From Lachnospiraceae bacterium (GTDB lineage: Bacteria; Bacillota; Clostridia; Lachnospirales; Lachnospiraceae), in the NCBI GenBank assembly GCA_014804225.1, contig JAAVAF010000021.1, positions 1 to 24,622 on the forward strand: DNA of 24,622 nucleotides, read 5' to 3'. The position numbers and the translations under genes are program-made. Below, in pieces: positions 8,430-15,115 of this stretch. The notes beneath the pieces were generated by a model. It did not search any database and had not been told where the DNA came from. It saw only the letters and a list, made by a program, of their open reading frames with translations. Within the stretch, counting starts at the first letter, position 1. The number at the start of each line of letters is the position of its first letter.

Positions 8430-8539
8430 TGCATGAAGCTTTAGAATTTCTTAGGCTGCGTCTTTTGCAGACTTAGAAATTCTCTTTGCATGAAATCTTA
8501 GCGTTTCTTAGGCTGCGTCTTTTGCAGACTTAGAAATGC
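8426..8539 (-). repeat. Tandem 57-bp direct repeat with a hairpin in each unit
   Basis: Two adjacent 57-base units (8426-8482 and 8483-8539) match at 50 of 57 positions, with a 34-base identical core (8447-8480 and 8504-8537). Each unit contains a 39-base imperfect inverted repeat (8444-8482 and 8501-8539) with 16-base arms and a seven-base loop. The array begins four bases after the gtrA stop codon on the minus strand and runs into the terminator, so it forms the gtrA 3' untranslated region. Confidence 0.85.
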
Positions 8540-8542
8540 TTT

Positions 8543-8986
8543 TCATGCTGCTTTCTTCTCTAGGAAAATCTTTCTGCTGATAAAATTATAGACCATTACA
8601 ACCGCTGTCGCAAAAATTTTGGAAATCGCAAACCAAAGTGTATCATGAAAGATCTTTAAGAAGTCGCTCGCCTCATACCCCGCACTGCAGGCAAGAAGCA
8701 GCACCTCATTCAGACCCAGTCCTATCAAACTCAATATCAGAAATATCACAAACTCTTTTTTTCTGCTCATATCCTCCTTGCGCTCGAACACAAATTTCAT
8801 GCTGAGGATATAATTAACCACAACGGATATCGTAAAGCCAAAAAAGCCTCCGACTGCTGTCGCCACATTCCTTGTCGTCCCACTAATCAAAAGATGGAAA
8901 AGTCCGGTCGATATCGCAAAATCAATCAAAAAACACAAAACACCGACAAAACCGAATTTTATAATCTGCTCCATTAATTTTTTCAC
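8543..8986 (-). CDS. GtrA-family membrane protein (polyprenyl-linked sugar flippase type)
   Basis: GtrA-like proteins are small four-helix membrane proteins thought to flip polyprenyl-phosphate-linked sugars for side-chain addition outside the cell. The protein (about 147 residues) starts MKKLMEQIIKFGFVGVLCFLIDFAI, matching the family's N-terminal pattern, and has four hydrophobic stretches with VVNYILSMKFVFERKE between helices two and three. The GTG at 8984-8986 is preferred because GGAGGA lies seven bases upstream and family members start right at the KKL..Q..KFG stretch. An in-frame ATG at 9001 would add five residues but has only a weak upstream site. The gene sits between two hairpin clusters and follows a terminator. 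A GtrA normally works with a polyprenyl-phosphate glucosyl-type transferase, which is not evident in the window. Confidence 0.85.
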   Translation of the reverse strand: MKKLMEQIIKFGFVGVLCFLIDFAISTGLFHLLISGTTRNVATAVGGFFGFTISVVVNYILSMKFVFERKEDMSRKKEFVIFLILSLIGLGLNEVLLLACSAGYEASDFLKIFHDTLWFAISKIFATAVVMVYNFISRKIFLEKKAA

Positions 8987-8993
8987 AGTAGTG

Positions 8994-8999
8994 TCCTCC
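8994..8999 (-). promoter_or_regulatory. Ribosome binding site that decides the gtrA start
   Basis: GGAGGA lies seven bases upstream of the GTG at 8984-8986 and is itself inside codons 2-3 of the alternative ATG start at 9001. The site is enclosed by GTAGT and ACTAC, which could pair and partly hide it in the RNA. Confidence 0.55.
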
Positions 9000-9014
9000 A
9001 TGCTTGTACTACCT

Positions 9015-9067
9015 GCAAATTTGTGCCTTTGCACAAATTTGCCTTGTGAAAAATTTATTTTTCACAA
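9015..9067 (-). repeat. Two adjacent perfect hairpins in the gtrA leader
   Basis: The first inverted repeat pairs 9015-9026 with 9031-9042 (12 of 12 bases, loop of four). The second pairs 9044-9053 with 9058-9067 (10 of 10 bases, loop of four). A single base separates them. They lie downstream of the phosphomutase terminator and immediately upstream of gtrA. Neither has the GC core plus T-tract of a standard terminator. They may control translation or stability of gtrA, or be remnants of a small mobile repeat. Confidence 0.8.
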
Positions 9068-9077
9068 TTCTTATGAT

Positions 9078-9113
9078 AACCAAAAAGCCGCTTTTCAAGG
9101 CAGCTTTTTGGTT
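9078..9113 (-). terminator. Intrinsic terminator after the phosphomutase gene
   Basis: On the minus strand AACCAAAAAGCTGC pairs with GCGGCTTTTTGGTT around an eight-base loop, with one wobble pair. A GC-rich core preceded by five A and followed by five T is the classic form. It starts 17 bases after the phosphomutase stop codon. On the plus strand it is also followed by seven T, so it may be bidirectional. Confidence 0.85.
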
Positions 9114-9130
9114 CCGTTTTTTTCTATTAT

Positions 9131-10858
9131 TTAACTTTCGATAACAGCTTTGACTGCATTGGTCAAATCATCACTCTTCTTCTGTGCGTCCTCAAGGCTG
9201 GTTCCCTTGACACCCATGTAGAATTTAATCTTCGGCTCTGTACCGGAAGGTCTTGCGCAGCACCATGAGTCGTTTGTCAAATCAAAGTAGAGTACGTTGG
9301 ACTTCGGAAGTCCTGTTGTTCCCTTCTCGTTTGTTTCCATGTTGACAACAACATCATTTGCGTAATCTCTAAACTGTGTCACTTTAAGCTCGCCAAACGC
9401 CTTAGGCGGATTGTTTCTGAACTTATCCATAAGCGCCGCAATTTCCTTTGCGCCGTCAATGCCCTTCATGGTAATCGAATACTGTGTTTCCTTATAGTAT
9501 CCATATTTCTCGTAAACGTCAATCATCATATCCCAGAGGGTCATGTTGTTCTTCTTGCACCATGATGCAACTTCCGCAAGCATCATTACCGCAACGATTG
9601 CATCTTTATCTCTTGCGTGTGTTCCGACAAGACAGCCGTAGCTCTCCTCAAGACCGAACGCATAAGAGTTAGAGCCTGTCTGCTCAAAGAGCTTAATCTG
9701 CTCGCCGATGTACTTAAAGCCTGTAAGAACCTCAATCAGCTTGACATCATATGCCTGTGTGATGGGCTTTGTCATGTTTGTTGTAACAATCGTTGTTACA
9801 AGTGCCGGATTTTCGGGCATAGTGTTTGTCGCTCTTCTCTCGCGCAGAATGTACTCTGCAATCAGCATTCCTGACATATTTCCGGTAAACGGCACATATT
9901 CGCCGCTCTTTGTGTCAAGCGCATACACGCCAAGACGATCCGCATCGGGGTCTGTCGCCATAACGATATCGGCACCCTTTTCCTTTGCAAGCTTTAAGGC
10001 AAGCGTAAATGCCTTCGGGTCTTCGGGATTGGGATAATCCAATGTCGTAAAGTCGGGATCCGGAAGCTCCTGCTCGGGAACAACGTAAACATTCTCAAAT
10101 CCAAGCTCCTTTAATACACGTCTTACGGGGATATTTCCCGTGCCGTGGAATGGTGTGTATACAATCTTGATATCCTTCGATACTTCCTTGATAATTTCAG
10201 GATGAATGCTCTGCTTCTTTAATTCTACCATGTACGCATCGTCAATTTCCTTGCCGATGATCTCGTAAAGTCCCTTTGCCATCGCTTCTTCCTTCGGCAT
10301 AGTCTTTACGTTATGATAATCCGTGATGGCTCTTACCTCACCGATGATACCTGTATCATGCGGAGGCGTTACCTGTGCGCCGTCCTCCCAGTATGCCTTA
10401 TAGCCGTTATACTCGGGCGGATTATGGCTTGCCGTTACCACAACGCCTGCAATACAGCCAAGCTTGCGCAGCGCAAACGAAAGCTCCGGTGTGGGTCTGA
10501 GCGAATCGAAGACATATGCCTTGATGCCGTTTGCCGCAAGACAGCGTGCCGTTTCATCCGCAAACTCGGGACTCATGCGTCTTGAGTCGTAAGCAATCGC
10601 AACACCTTTTGATGCACCGCCCTGTTTGATAATATAGTTTGCAAGACCTTGTGTTGCCTTACGAACTGTATAGATATTCATTCTGTTTGTACCCGCTCCG
10701 ATGATTCCGCGCAGACCGCCGGTACCAAACTCAAGTTCTTTGTAGAAGCGTTCCTCGATTTCGCTTTCATTGTCCTTAATCTTTAAAAGCTCATCCTTTG
10801 TCGCTTGGTCAAAGTAATCATCTTTGAGCCAGAAGTTAAATTCGTCCATAAAACTCAT
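9131..10858 (-). CDS. pgcA: Phosphoglucomutase/phosphomannomutase (alpha-D-phosphohexomutase, PgcA type)
   Basis: The enzyme interconverts hexose-6-phosphate and hexose-1-phosphate and would feed glucose-1-phosphate to RmlA and UDP-glucose synthesis. The 575-residue protein has the four-domain family layout: the phosphoserine loop VVVTASHNPPEYNGYK (Ser144), the Mg-binding loop DPDADR (303-308), the sugar-binding loop FGLEESYG, and the phosphate-binding loop RPSGTEPKIKFY near the C-terminus. Length matches the Firmicute PgcA-type enzymes rather than the shorter GlmM (about 450). The start ATG at 10856-10858 has GGAGG seven bases upstream. A plausible promoter lies in the 118-base gap before it and a strong terminator after it, so it may be a separate transcription unit. 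Phosphoglucomutase is the favoured activity; phosphomannomutase cannot be excluded, so the symbol is tentative. Confidence 0.93.
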   Translation of the reverse strand: MSFMDEFNFWLKDDYFDQATKDELLKIKDNESEIEERFYKELEFGTGGLRGIIGAGTNRMNIYTVRKATQGLANYIIKQGGASKGVAIAYDSRRMSPEFADETARCLAANGIKAYVFDSLRPTPELSFALRKLGCIAGVVVTASHNPPEYNGYKAYWEDGAQVTPPHDTGIIGEVRAITDYHNVKTMPKEEAMAKGLYEIIGKEIDDAYMVELKKQSIHPEIIKEVSKDIKIVYTPFHGTGNIPVRRVLKELGFENVYVVPEQELPDPDFTTLDYPNPEDPKAFTLALKLAKEKGADIVMATDPDADRLGVYALDTKSGEYVPFTGNMSGMLIAEYILRERRATNTMPENPALVTTIVTTNMTKPITQAYDVKLIEVLTGFKYIGEQIKLFEQTGSNSYAFGLEESYGCLVGTHARDKDAIVAVMMLAEVASWCKKNNMTLWDMMIDVYEKYGYYKETQYSITMKGIDGAKEIAALMDKFRNNPPKAFGELKVTQFRDYANDVVVNMETNEKGTTGLPKSNVLYFDLTNDSWCCARPSGTEPKIKFYMGVKGTSLEDAQKKSDDLTNAVKAVIES

Positions 10859-10890
10859 ACTGCTACCTCCACAATTTTTTTATTTGTAGT

Positions 10891-10912
10891 GTCAAGAAAT
10901 TTTTTCCTTGAC
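10891..10912 (-). other. Small inverted repeat in the phosphomutase leader
   Basis: GTCAAG (10891-10896) and CTTGAC (10907-10912) face each other across an A/T-rich ten-base centre that could extend the stem. It lies between the predicted promoter and the ribosome binding site of the phosphomutase gene. A CCTTGA element upstream could pair with it alternatively. A regulatory role is possible but unproven. Confidence 0.35.
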
Positions 10913-10933
10913 TGTTAAATTTTACATAATTCT

Positions 10934-10962
10934 ATTAAACCAAAAAAACAGAAATTTTTCAA
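10934..10962 (-). promoter_or_regulatory. Predicted sigma-A promoter for the phosphomutase gene
   Basis: On the minus strand TTGAAA (10957-10962) and TTTAAT (10934-10939) are 17 bases apart, each one mismatch from consensus. The site lies in the gap between the third large glycosyltransferase gene and the phosphomutase gene. No terminator was seen before it, so read-through from the upstream operon is also likely. Confidence 0.5.
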
Positions 10963-10976
10963 GGAATTGTCCAAAA

Positions 10977-12956
10977 TTAACAAGGTTTTTCAACGCGCAG
11001 TGAATAATCACTGTGGTCAAGCGAAAAATTGGGATTATAGTAAGGATCGCCCTTCTCCAAAAACGCCTTCCATTTCTCGCGGAAACGCGCCGATTCCTCC
11101 TCGTAACGCTTCGCCTTCGCCTCGTCTACTACATCAATTCCGCGCGAAGCCGACTCAAAGTGGTAGAGCTCCGCAAACGGCGTAAACACGTTTAAATAGC
11201 CCTTTTCCCTGACCCGAAGGCAGAAATCCACGTCGTTTAATGCTACTTTAAATTCCTCGTCCAACCCGCCAAGCGCATCATAGATGCTCTTTTTCACCAT
11301 AAGACACGCACCTGTGACAGCCGACACATTCTGCGCGTAGCAAAGACGTCCCATATATCCGAGGTTATCGTAATTGATTTTATAATGCGTATGCCCTGCT
11401 GTCCGATGTGCGCCAAGCCCCACGACTACACCGGCGTGCTGTATTGTTCTGTCACCATAATAAAGCTTTGCACCGACCGCCCCCACGTCAGGACGCTGTG
11501 CATACATCAGCATCGCCTCAAGCCAATTCATTGAAATGACCTGTGTGTCATTATTTAATAACAGTAGATATTCTCCCTTCGCAAAACCCGCTCCGAAGTT
11601 GTTGATACGAGAATAGTTAAAGTCTCCTTTATAGGTAACTACTGTTATTTTTTCTTCATTTTCCAATGTCTGATAATAGTCAAACGTCGCTTTTTCAGTG
11701 CTGTTGTTTTCGATTACAATGATTTCATAATTCTCATAGGTGCTACGCTCCTTAATCGAAGCGATGCAGCGTCTTAAATCATCCACATGATCCTTGTTGG
11801 GTATCAAAATCGAAATTTTATCCTCACGCGCAATTTCATATTTGATCTCAAAGATAGTATCAAACGCTCTTGTTCCCTTAATCTCAAAGTTCTTAAAGCC
11901 GCAGCTTTGCAGATGCGCCGCCACCGCTCCTTTTGCCGCCGCAATCGCATAGGGCTTTGCACTGATATCGCTTGCCACGCTCGCTTTGTGGGAACGCCAG
12001 TAATACATCAGCTTTGGCACATGGACCACCTTTTTAGCATTTGCGGTAAGGCGCAAAATCATGTCATGGTCCTGACTACCGTCAAAGCCGCTCCGAAACA
12101 GCTCCGTGCCCTCCAAAAGCGCACGCGAAAACACGCTGAAATGACAGATATAGTTATTTGCGCGAAGGTTGTCGGGCGCAAAATCGGGCTTAAAGTGCAG
12201 CGTGATCATGTTGTCGATGCTGTCGCCCTTAAAGGTCGTTTCGTCGCAGTAAATATAGTCTGCCCCTTGTTCGTTGATGACCTTCACATACTCGTACAAA
12301 ACAGACGGGTGAAGCACGTCATCATGATCAAACAGCCCAATATATTCGCCTGTTGCCATTTCATAACACCTGTTTGTATTTCCCGAGATACCCTCATTTT
12401 TTTCAAGTCGTCTGTATACGATACGCTTGTCCTGTTCTATATATTCCCTGCATCGCTTTTCCACTTCATCATGCTCGTGGTCGGATCCATCCGCAAGACA
12501 CAGCTCCCAATTTTGATAGGTCTGCGCAAGAACCGATTCGATCATCTCATTTAAGAAATTCAACGGCGTATTGTACAGAGGTACAAGAATGCTGATTTTC
12601 ACCATGCGCGCAAAGGTTTCCTCGCTCTGCCTTTTTGCCTCCTCGGGTGAGGGAAAGCTTGCCGTACCATGCATTTTTTTTGCCTGTGACTCGATTTTTT
12701 TCTGCCTGAGCTTTCTTGCGATTCCTTTTGGACCGCCTAAATTCCGAAGTCTTCTGTAATTGCGAAGTCCCCAGTGCATTGTCTGTCTTAAGGGCTTTGA
12801 CGCCTTCCAAATCGGATTGTTTTTGATGCGGTCAAGTTGAAACTGCAGATTGTCTGCCTCGTTTTTGGCATCCGCAAGTCTGCCCGCCAATGCCGCGGCA
12901 CGCGCCTTTTCCTGTTCATATGCCTGTTTGTAATCCATGTCTTTCTCGTTTTCCAT
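10977..12956 (-). CDS. Two-module GT2 glycosyltransferase with N-terminal coiled coil
   Basis: A 659-residue protein with two complete GT2 domains in tandem. An N-terminal charged helix (about 8-45, rich in Ala, Glu, Lys) likely forms a coiled coil. Module 1 (about 118-345) has ISILVPLYNTP, GISGNTNR, the DXD-like FDHDD (209-213) and FDGSQDHDMILR. Module 2 (about 379-610) has ISILIPNKDHV, LLLNNDTQV (467-473), IQHAGV, VTGACLMVKK and LNDVDFCLRVR. Two active sites suggest that one polypeptide adds two sugars in sequence, as in known rhamnan-type synthases. No membrane helix is seen. The ATG at 12954-12956 follows AGGGG by eight bases. It is the last gene of the large right-hand operon, 69 bases after the preceding glycosyltransferase. 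Module 1 is a paralogue of the broken gene at 6996-8360. Confidence 0.9.
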   Translation of the reverse strand: MENEKDMDYKQAYEQEKARAAALAGRLADAKNEADNLQFQLDRIKNNPIWKASKPLRQTMHWGLRNYRRLRNLGGPKGIARKLRQKKIESQAKKMHGTASFPSPEEAKRQSEETFARMVKISILVPLYNTPLNFLNEMIESVLAQTYQNWELCLADGSDHEHDEVEKRCREYIEQDKRIVYRRLEKNEGISGNTNRCYEMATGEYIGLFDHDDVLHPSVLYEYVKVINEQGADYIYCDETTFKGDSIDNMITLHFKPDFAPDNLRANNYICHFSVFSRALLEGTELFRSGFDGSQDHDMILRLTANAKKVVHVPKLMYYWRSHKASVASDISAKPYAIAAAKGAVAAHLQSCGFKNFEIKGTRAFDTIFEIKYEIAREDKISILIPNKDHVDDLRRCIASIKERSTYENYEIIVIENNSTEKATFDYYQTLENEEKITVVTYKGDFNYSRINNFGAGFAKGEYLLLLNNDTQVISMNWLEAMLMYAQRPDVGAVGAKLYYGDRTIQHAGVVVGLGAHRTAGHTHYKINYDNLGYMGRLCYAQNVSAVTGACLMVKKSIYDALGGLDEEFKVALNDVDFCLRVREKGYLNVFTPFAELYHFESASRGIDVVDEAKAKRYEEESARFREKWKAFLEKGDPYYNPNFSLDHSDYSLRVEKPC

Positions 12957-13025
12957 TGTACTTTCCCCTCTTATTTTTCACACGATCTCTCTTTTTTGCC
13001 TGCTTTTCTTTGCTTTTTTCGTTTT

Positions 13026-15092
13026 CTACACTTCGAAGCGGCACTCTACAGGAAGCAGAAACCACCCTCTCCATCTGCGTTTTACGACAATGCCGACCAT
13101 ATACTTCCCCCTTGTAAGATTTGATGTGTCAATTTTTAGACAAATGCCTGAAAGTGCCGTATTTTTTGTGCGGCGTTCTCCCGCAAAAAGCGCCTCCACA
13201 TCGCGGCGCAGCTTCGGCGACAACTCCACCTCATATTCCTCCCAATGCAGTCCGCGAATCCAAAGCTTTTTTACAAGTTTTGCATTATCTTGCTTTCGCA
13301 GAACATGCCAACCTGTAATCGTTACAATCCCCTCCTCCTGTGTGACTTGGTCAATGTTAAACATATGATATGCTTCCCCTGTCAAGCGGTTAAAGAGTTT
13401 TGCAATATGAACATGTGTTTGTTCCAAATATTTCCGAACCGTTTTGCGTAAAAACCACATCAGAAACGGATGATACATACGCCCCGTAAAACGTCTGTAT
13501 TTCACCGGAAGCGGCTCTAATTCCACTATTTTGTCACACGGGTATTGATAATTAATATGGTACGCCGCATCCTTCTCCCACTGTACAAGATTCGGGCTGT
13601 AAAACGGATCCGGTGTCTGCGCCTTGGGCGATGCCCACGGATGCTTTTCGTACAATTTTCGCTTTTCGCACAAAAGCCGTGCTTTTTTTTCAGGTGCGGT
13701 ATCCTCTCCACGGCTTAAAGACTCGTGGTGGATTAGATAGGCGCTGTTTACAACGACATTGTATAATCCCATTTGATAAAGCCGAAAGCATAATTCCACA
13801 TCATTATACGCCACAGCAAGTTCCTCGTCAAAACCACCCGCACGCTCAAATTTCTCACGCGACACCATCATGCACGCTGCTGTCACGGCAAGCATATTGT
13901 AGTCTGCAAGATTGTGCCCGTGATAGAGATTTCCTTTGTCGGGCATACCGCCAAGTTTATGTGCGGGACCGATTCCCATGTTTGTAATCCCTACGTGCTG
14001 TATCAGATCACCGTCGGGATAGTGAAGCTTTATTCCGACGGCGCCGATATGCTCTGTTGCAGCATAACGCATCATCTTTACAAGCCACCCTCCGTCCGCC
14101 TGTGTTTCATCAACCGCAATGTCATCATTTAAAAATAACAGAAAATCCCCTTCTGCCGCCTTTGCTCCGCGATTGCACATCTGTGAGAAATTAAATTCCG
14201 CTTTTTCGTAAAGATATTTTGCACCGCACCCTTCCAAAAAAGCGTTAATGAACGTGCGGTTCTCGTCCGTGCTGCCGTTATCCACAATAATCAGTTCGTA
14301 ATCCATGTCTTTTGCGCACTGCCGAAATGTTTCAATGCATCGCTTCAAGGTTTGCGGGTTGTCTTTTGACGGGATAATAACAGACAACCGTCCAAGGTTT
14401 GCGCGGGTTCCGCCAATACGCACAGCGTCGGTCTTTGCAAAAAATTCCTGTTCAAAACAATCAAGCTCGTCCTTTTTGGAAAGTCTGTTATTGGTATAAA
14501 GCACCTCGGGGATATGCACAAATACCTCTGCCCCATGCGTATTGTCATGCAGCGCCGCCGTTTGGCGCGCAAGGATTCTTACAAGCATACAAAGTGACAC
14601 ATCCACGCCAAACTCATTTATAACATCCGCAATCGCCTGCCCTCTCAGCGCAAACAAATTGCCGATGTAAAAAAAAGATTCCAATGTATCGGGTGAAAAA
14701 TCCGGCTTAAACCAAGGCTCTCCACGAAGAAGACCATTCGTGGTCTTTTTAAACATCTTATCCTCTATCTGATACAATTCCGCAAGCGTCCCGTAATAGT
14801 CCTCGTCCGAATAAATAACAATCGCTTTTTTATTTGTGTCAAACGCCTGTGCAATCAACGCTTGCGCACCCTCATGCAGCACACCGTCCGCATTCATAAA
14901 CAAATAAATTTTCTCTCTATCCACGCTGCCATTGCCCAATACCGTCTTGATGCTGTCCGTACACGAAGAAAAGGGAAACACGCAAATCGGTTCCCCAGTC
15001 GCTTCATTCTCACTGTCTTTTATCGGCTCACGTTTTGCTAGCCACTGTAAATACGGCGTACACTGTGCAAAAAGCTCTTTTTTATAGTCCAT
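13026..15092 (-). CDS. Large GT2 glycosyltransferase with degenerate first module and C-terminal beta domain
   Basis: A 688-residue protein built like its right-hand neighbour. Residues about 45-215 resemble the latter part of a GT2 domain (IYLFMNADG, AIVIYSDEDYY, WFKPDFSPDTLESFFYIGN) but lack the usual first nucleotide-binding strand. Residues about 234-460 are a complete GT2 domain: RLSVIIPSKDNP, ELIIVDNGSTDEN, LFLNDDIAV, IQHVGI, VTAACMMVSREKFERAGG, YNDVELCFRLY and HHESLSRGED. A basic linker leads to a small beta-rich C-terminal domain (about 590-685, ITGWHVLRKQDNAK onward), probably a carbohydrate-binding or docking module. The ATG at 15090-15092 has AGAGG eight bases upstream. Gaps are 23 bases before and 69 after. 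Donor and acceptor are unknown; rhamnosyl transfer is plausible from context. Confidence 0.88.
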   Translation of the reverse strand: MDYKKELFAQCTPYLQWLAKREPIKDSENEATGEPICVFPFSSCTDSIKTVLGNGSVDREKIYLFMNADGVLHEGAQALIAQAFDTNKKAIVIYSDEDYYGTLAELYQIEDKMFKKTTNGLLRGEPWFKPDFSPDTLESFFYIGNLFALRGQAIADVINEFGVDVSLCMLVRILARQTAALHDNTHGAEVFVHIPEVLYTNNRLSKKDELDCFEQEFFAKTDAVRIGGTRANLGRLSVIIPSKDNPQTLKRCIETFRQCAKDMDYELIIVDNGSTDENRTFINAFLEGCGAKYLYEKAEFNFSQMCNRGAKAAEGDFLLFLNDDIAVDETQADGGWLVKMMRYAATEHIGAVGIKLHYPDGDLIQHVGITNMGIGPAHKLGGMPDKGNLYHGHNLADYNMLAVTAACMMVSREKFERAGGFDEELAVAYNDVELCFRLYQMGLYNVVVNSAYLIHHESLSRGEDTAPEKKARLLCEKRKLYEKHPWASPKAQTPDPFYSPNLVQWEKDAAYHINYQYPCDKIVELEPLPVKYRRFTGRMYHPFLMWFLRKTVRKYLEQTHVHIAKLFNRLTGEAYHMFNIDQVTQEEGIVTITGWHVLRKQDNAKLVKKLWIRGLHWEEYEVELSPKLRRDVEALFAGERRTKNTALSGICLKIDTSNLTRGKYMVGIVVKRRWRGWFLLPVECRFEV

Positions 15093-15115
15093 TCCATCGT
15101 CCTCTTTTTTGCCCT

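Noticed and set aside
8426..8539. CRISPR array
   Set aside because: Only two contiguous copies with no spacers between them and no cas genes; it is a tandem structured repeat.
10866..10896. TTGACA near the phosphomutase start as a -35 box
   Set aside because: The sequence 17 bases downstream is the ribosome site, not a -10 box, and the transcript would start at the ATG.
11787..12554. Plus-strand open frame of 255 codons
   Set aside because: Fully antisense to the two-module glycosyltransferase at 10977-12956, with no ribosome site or domain; treated as a shadow.
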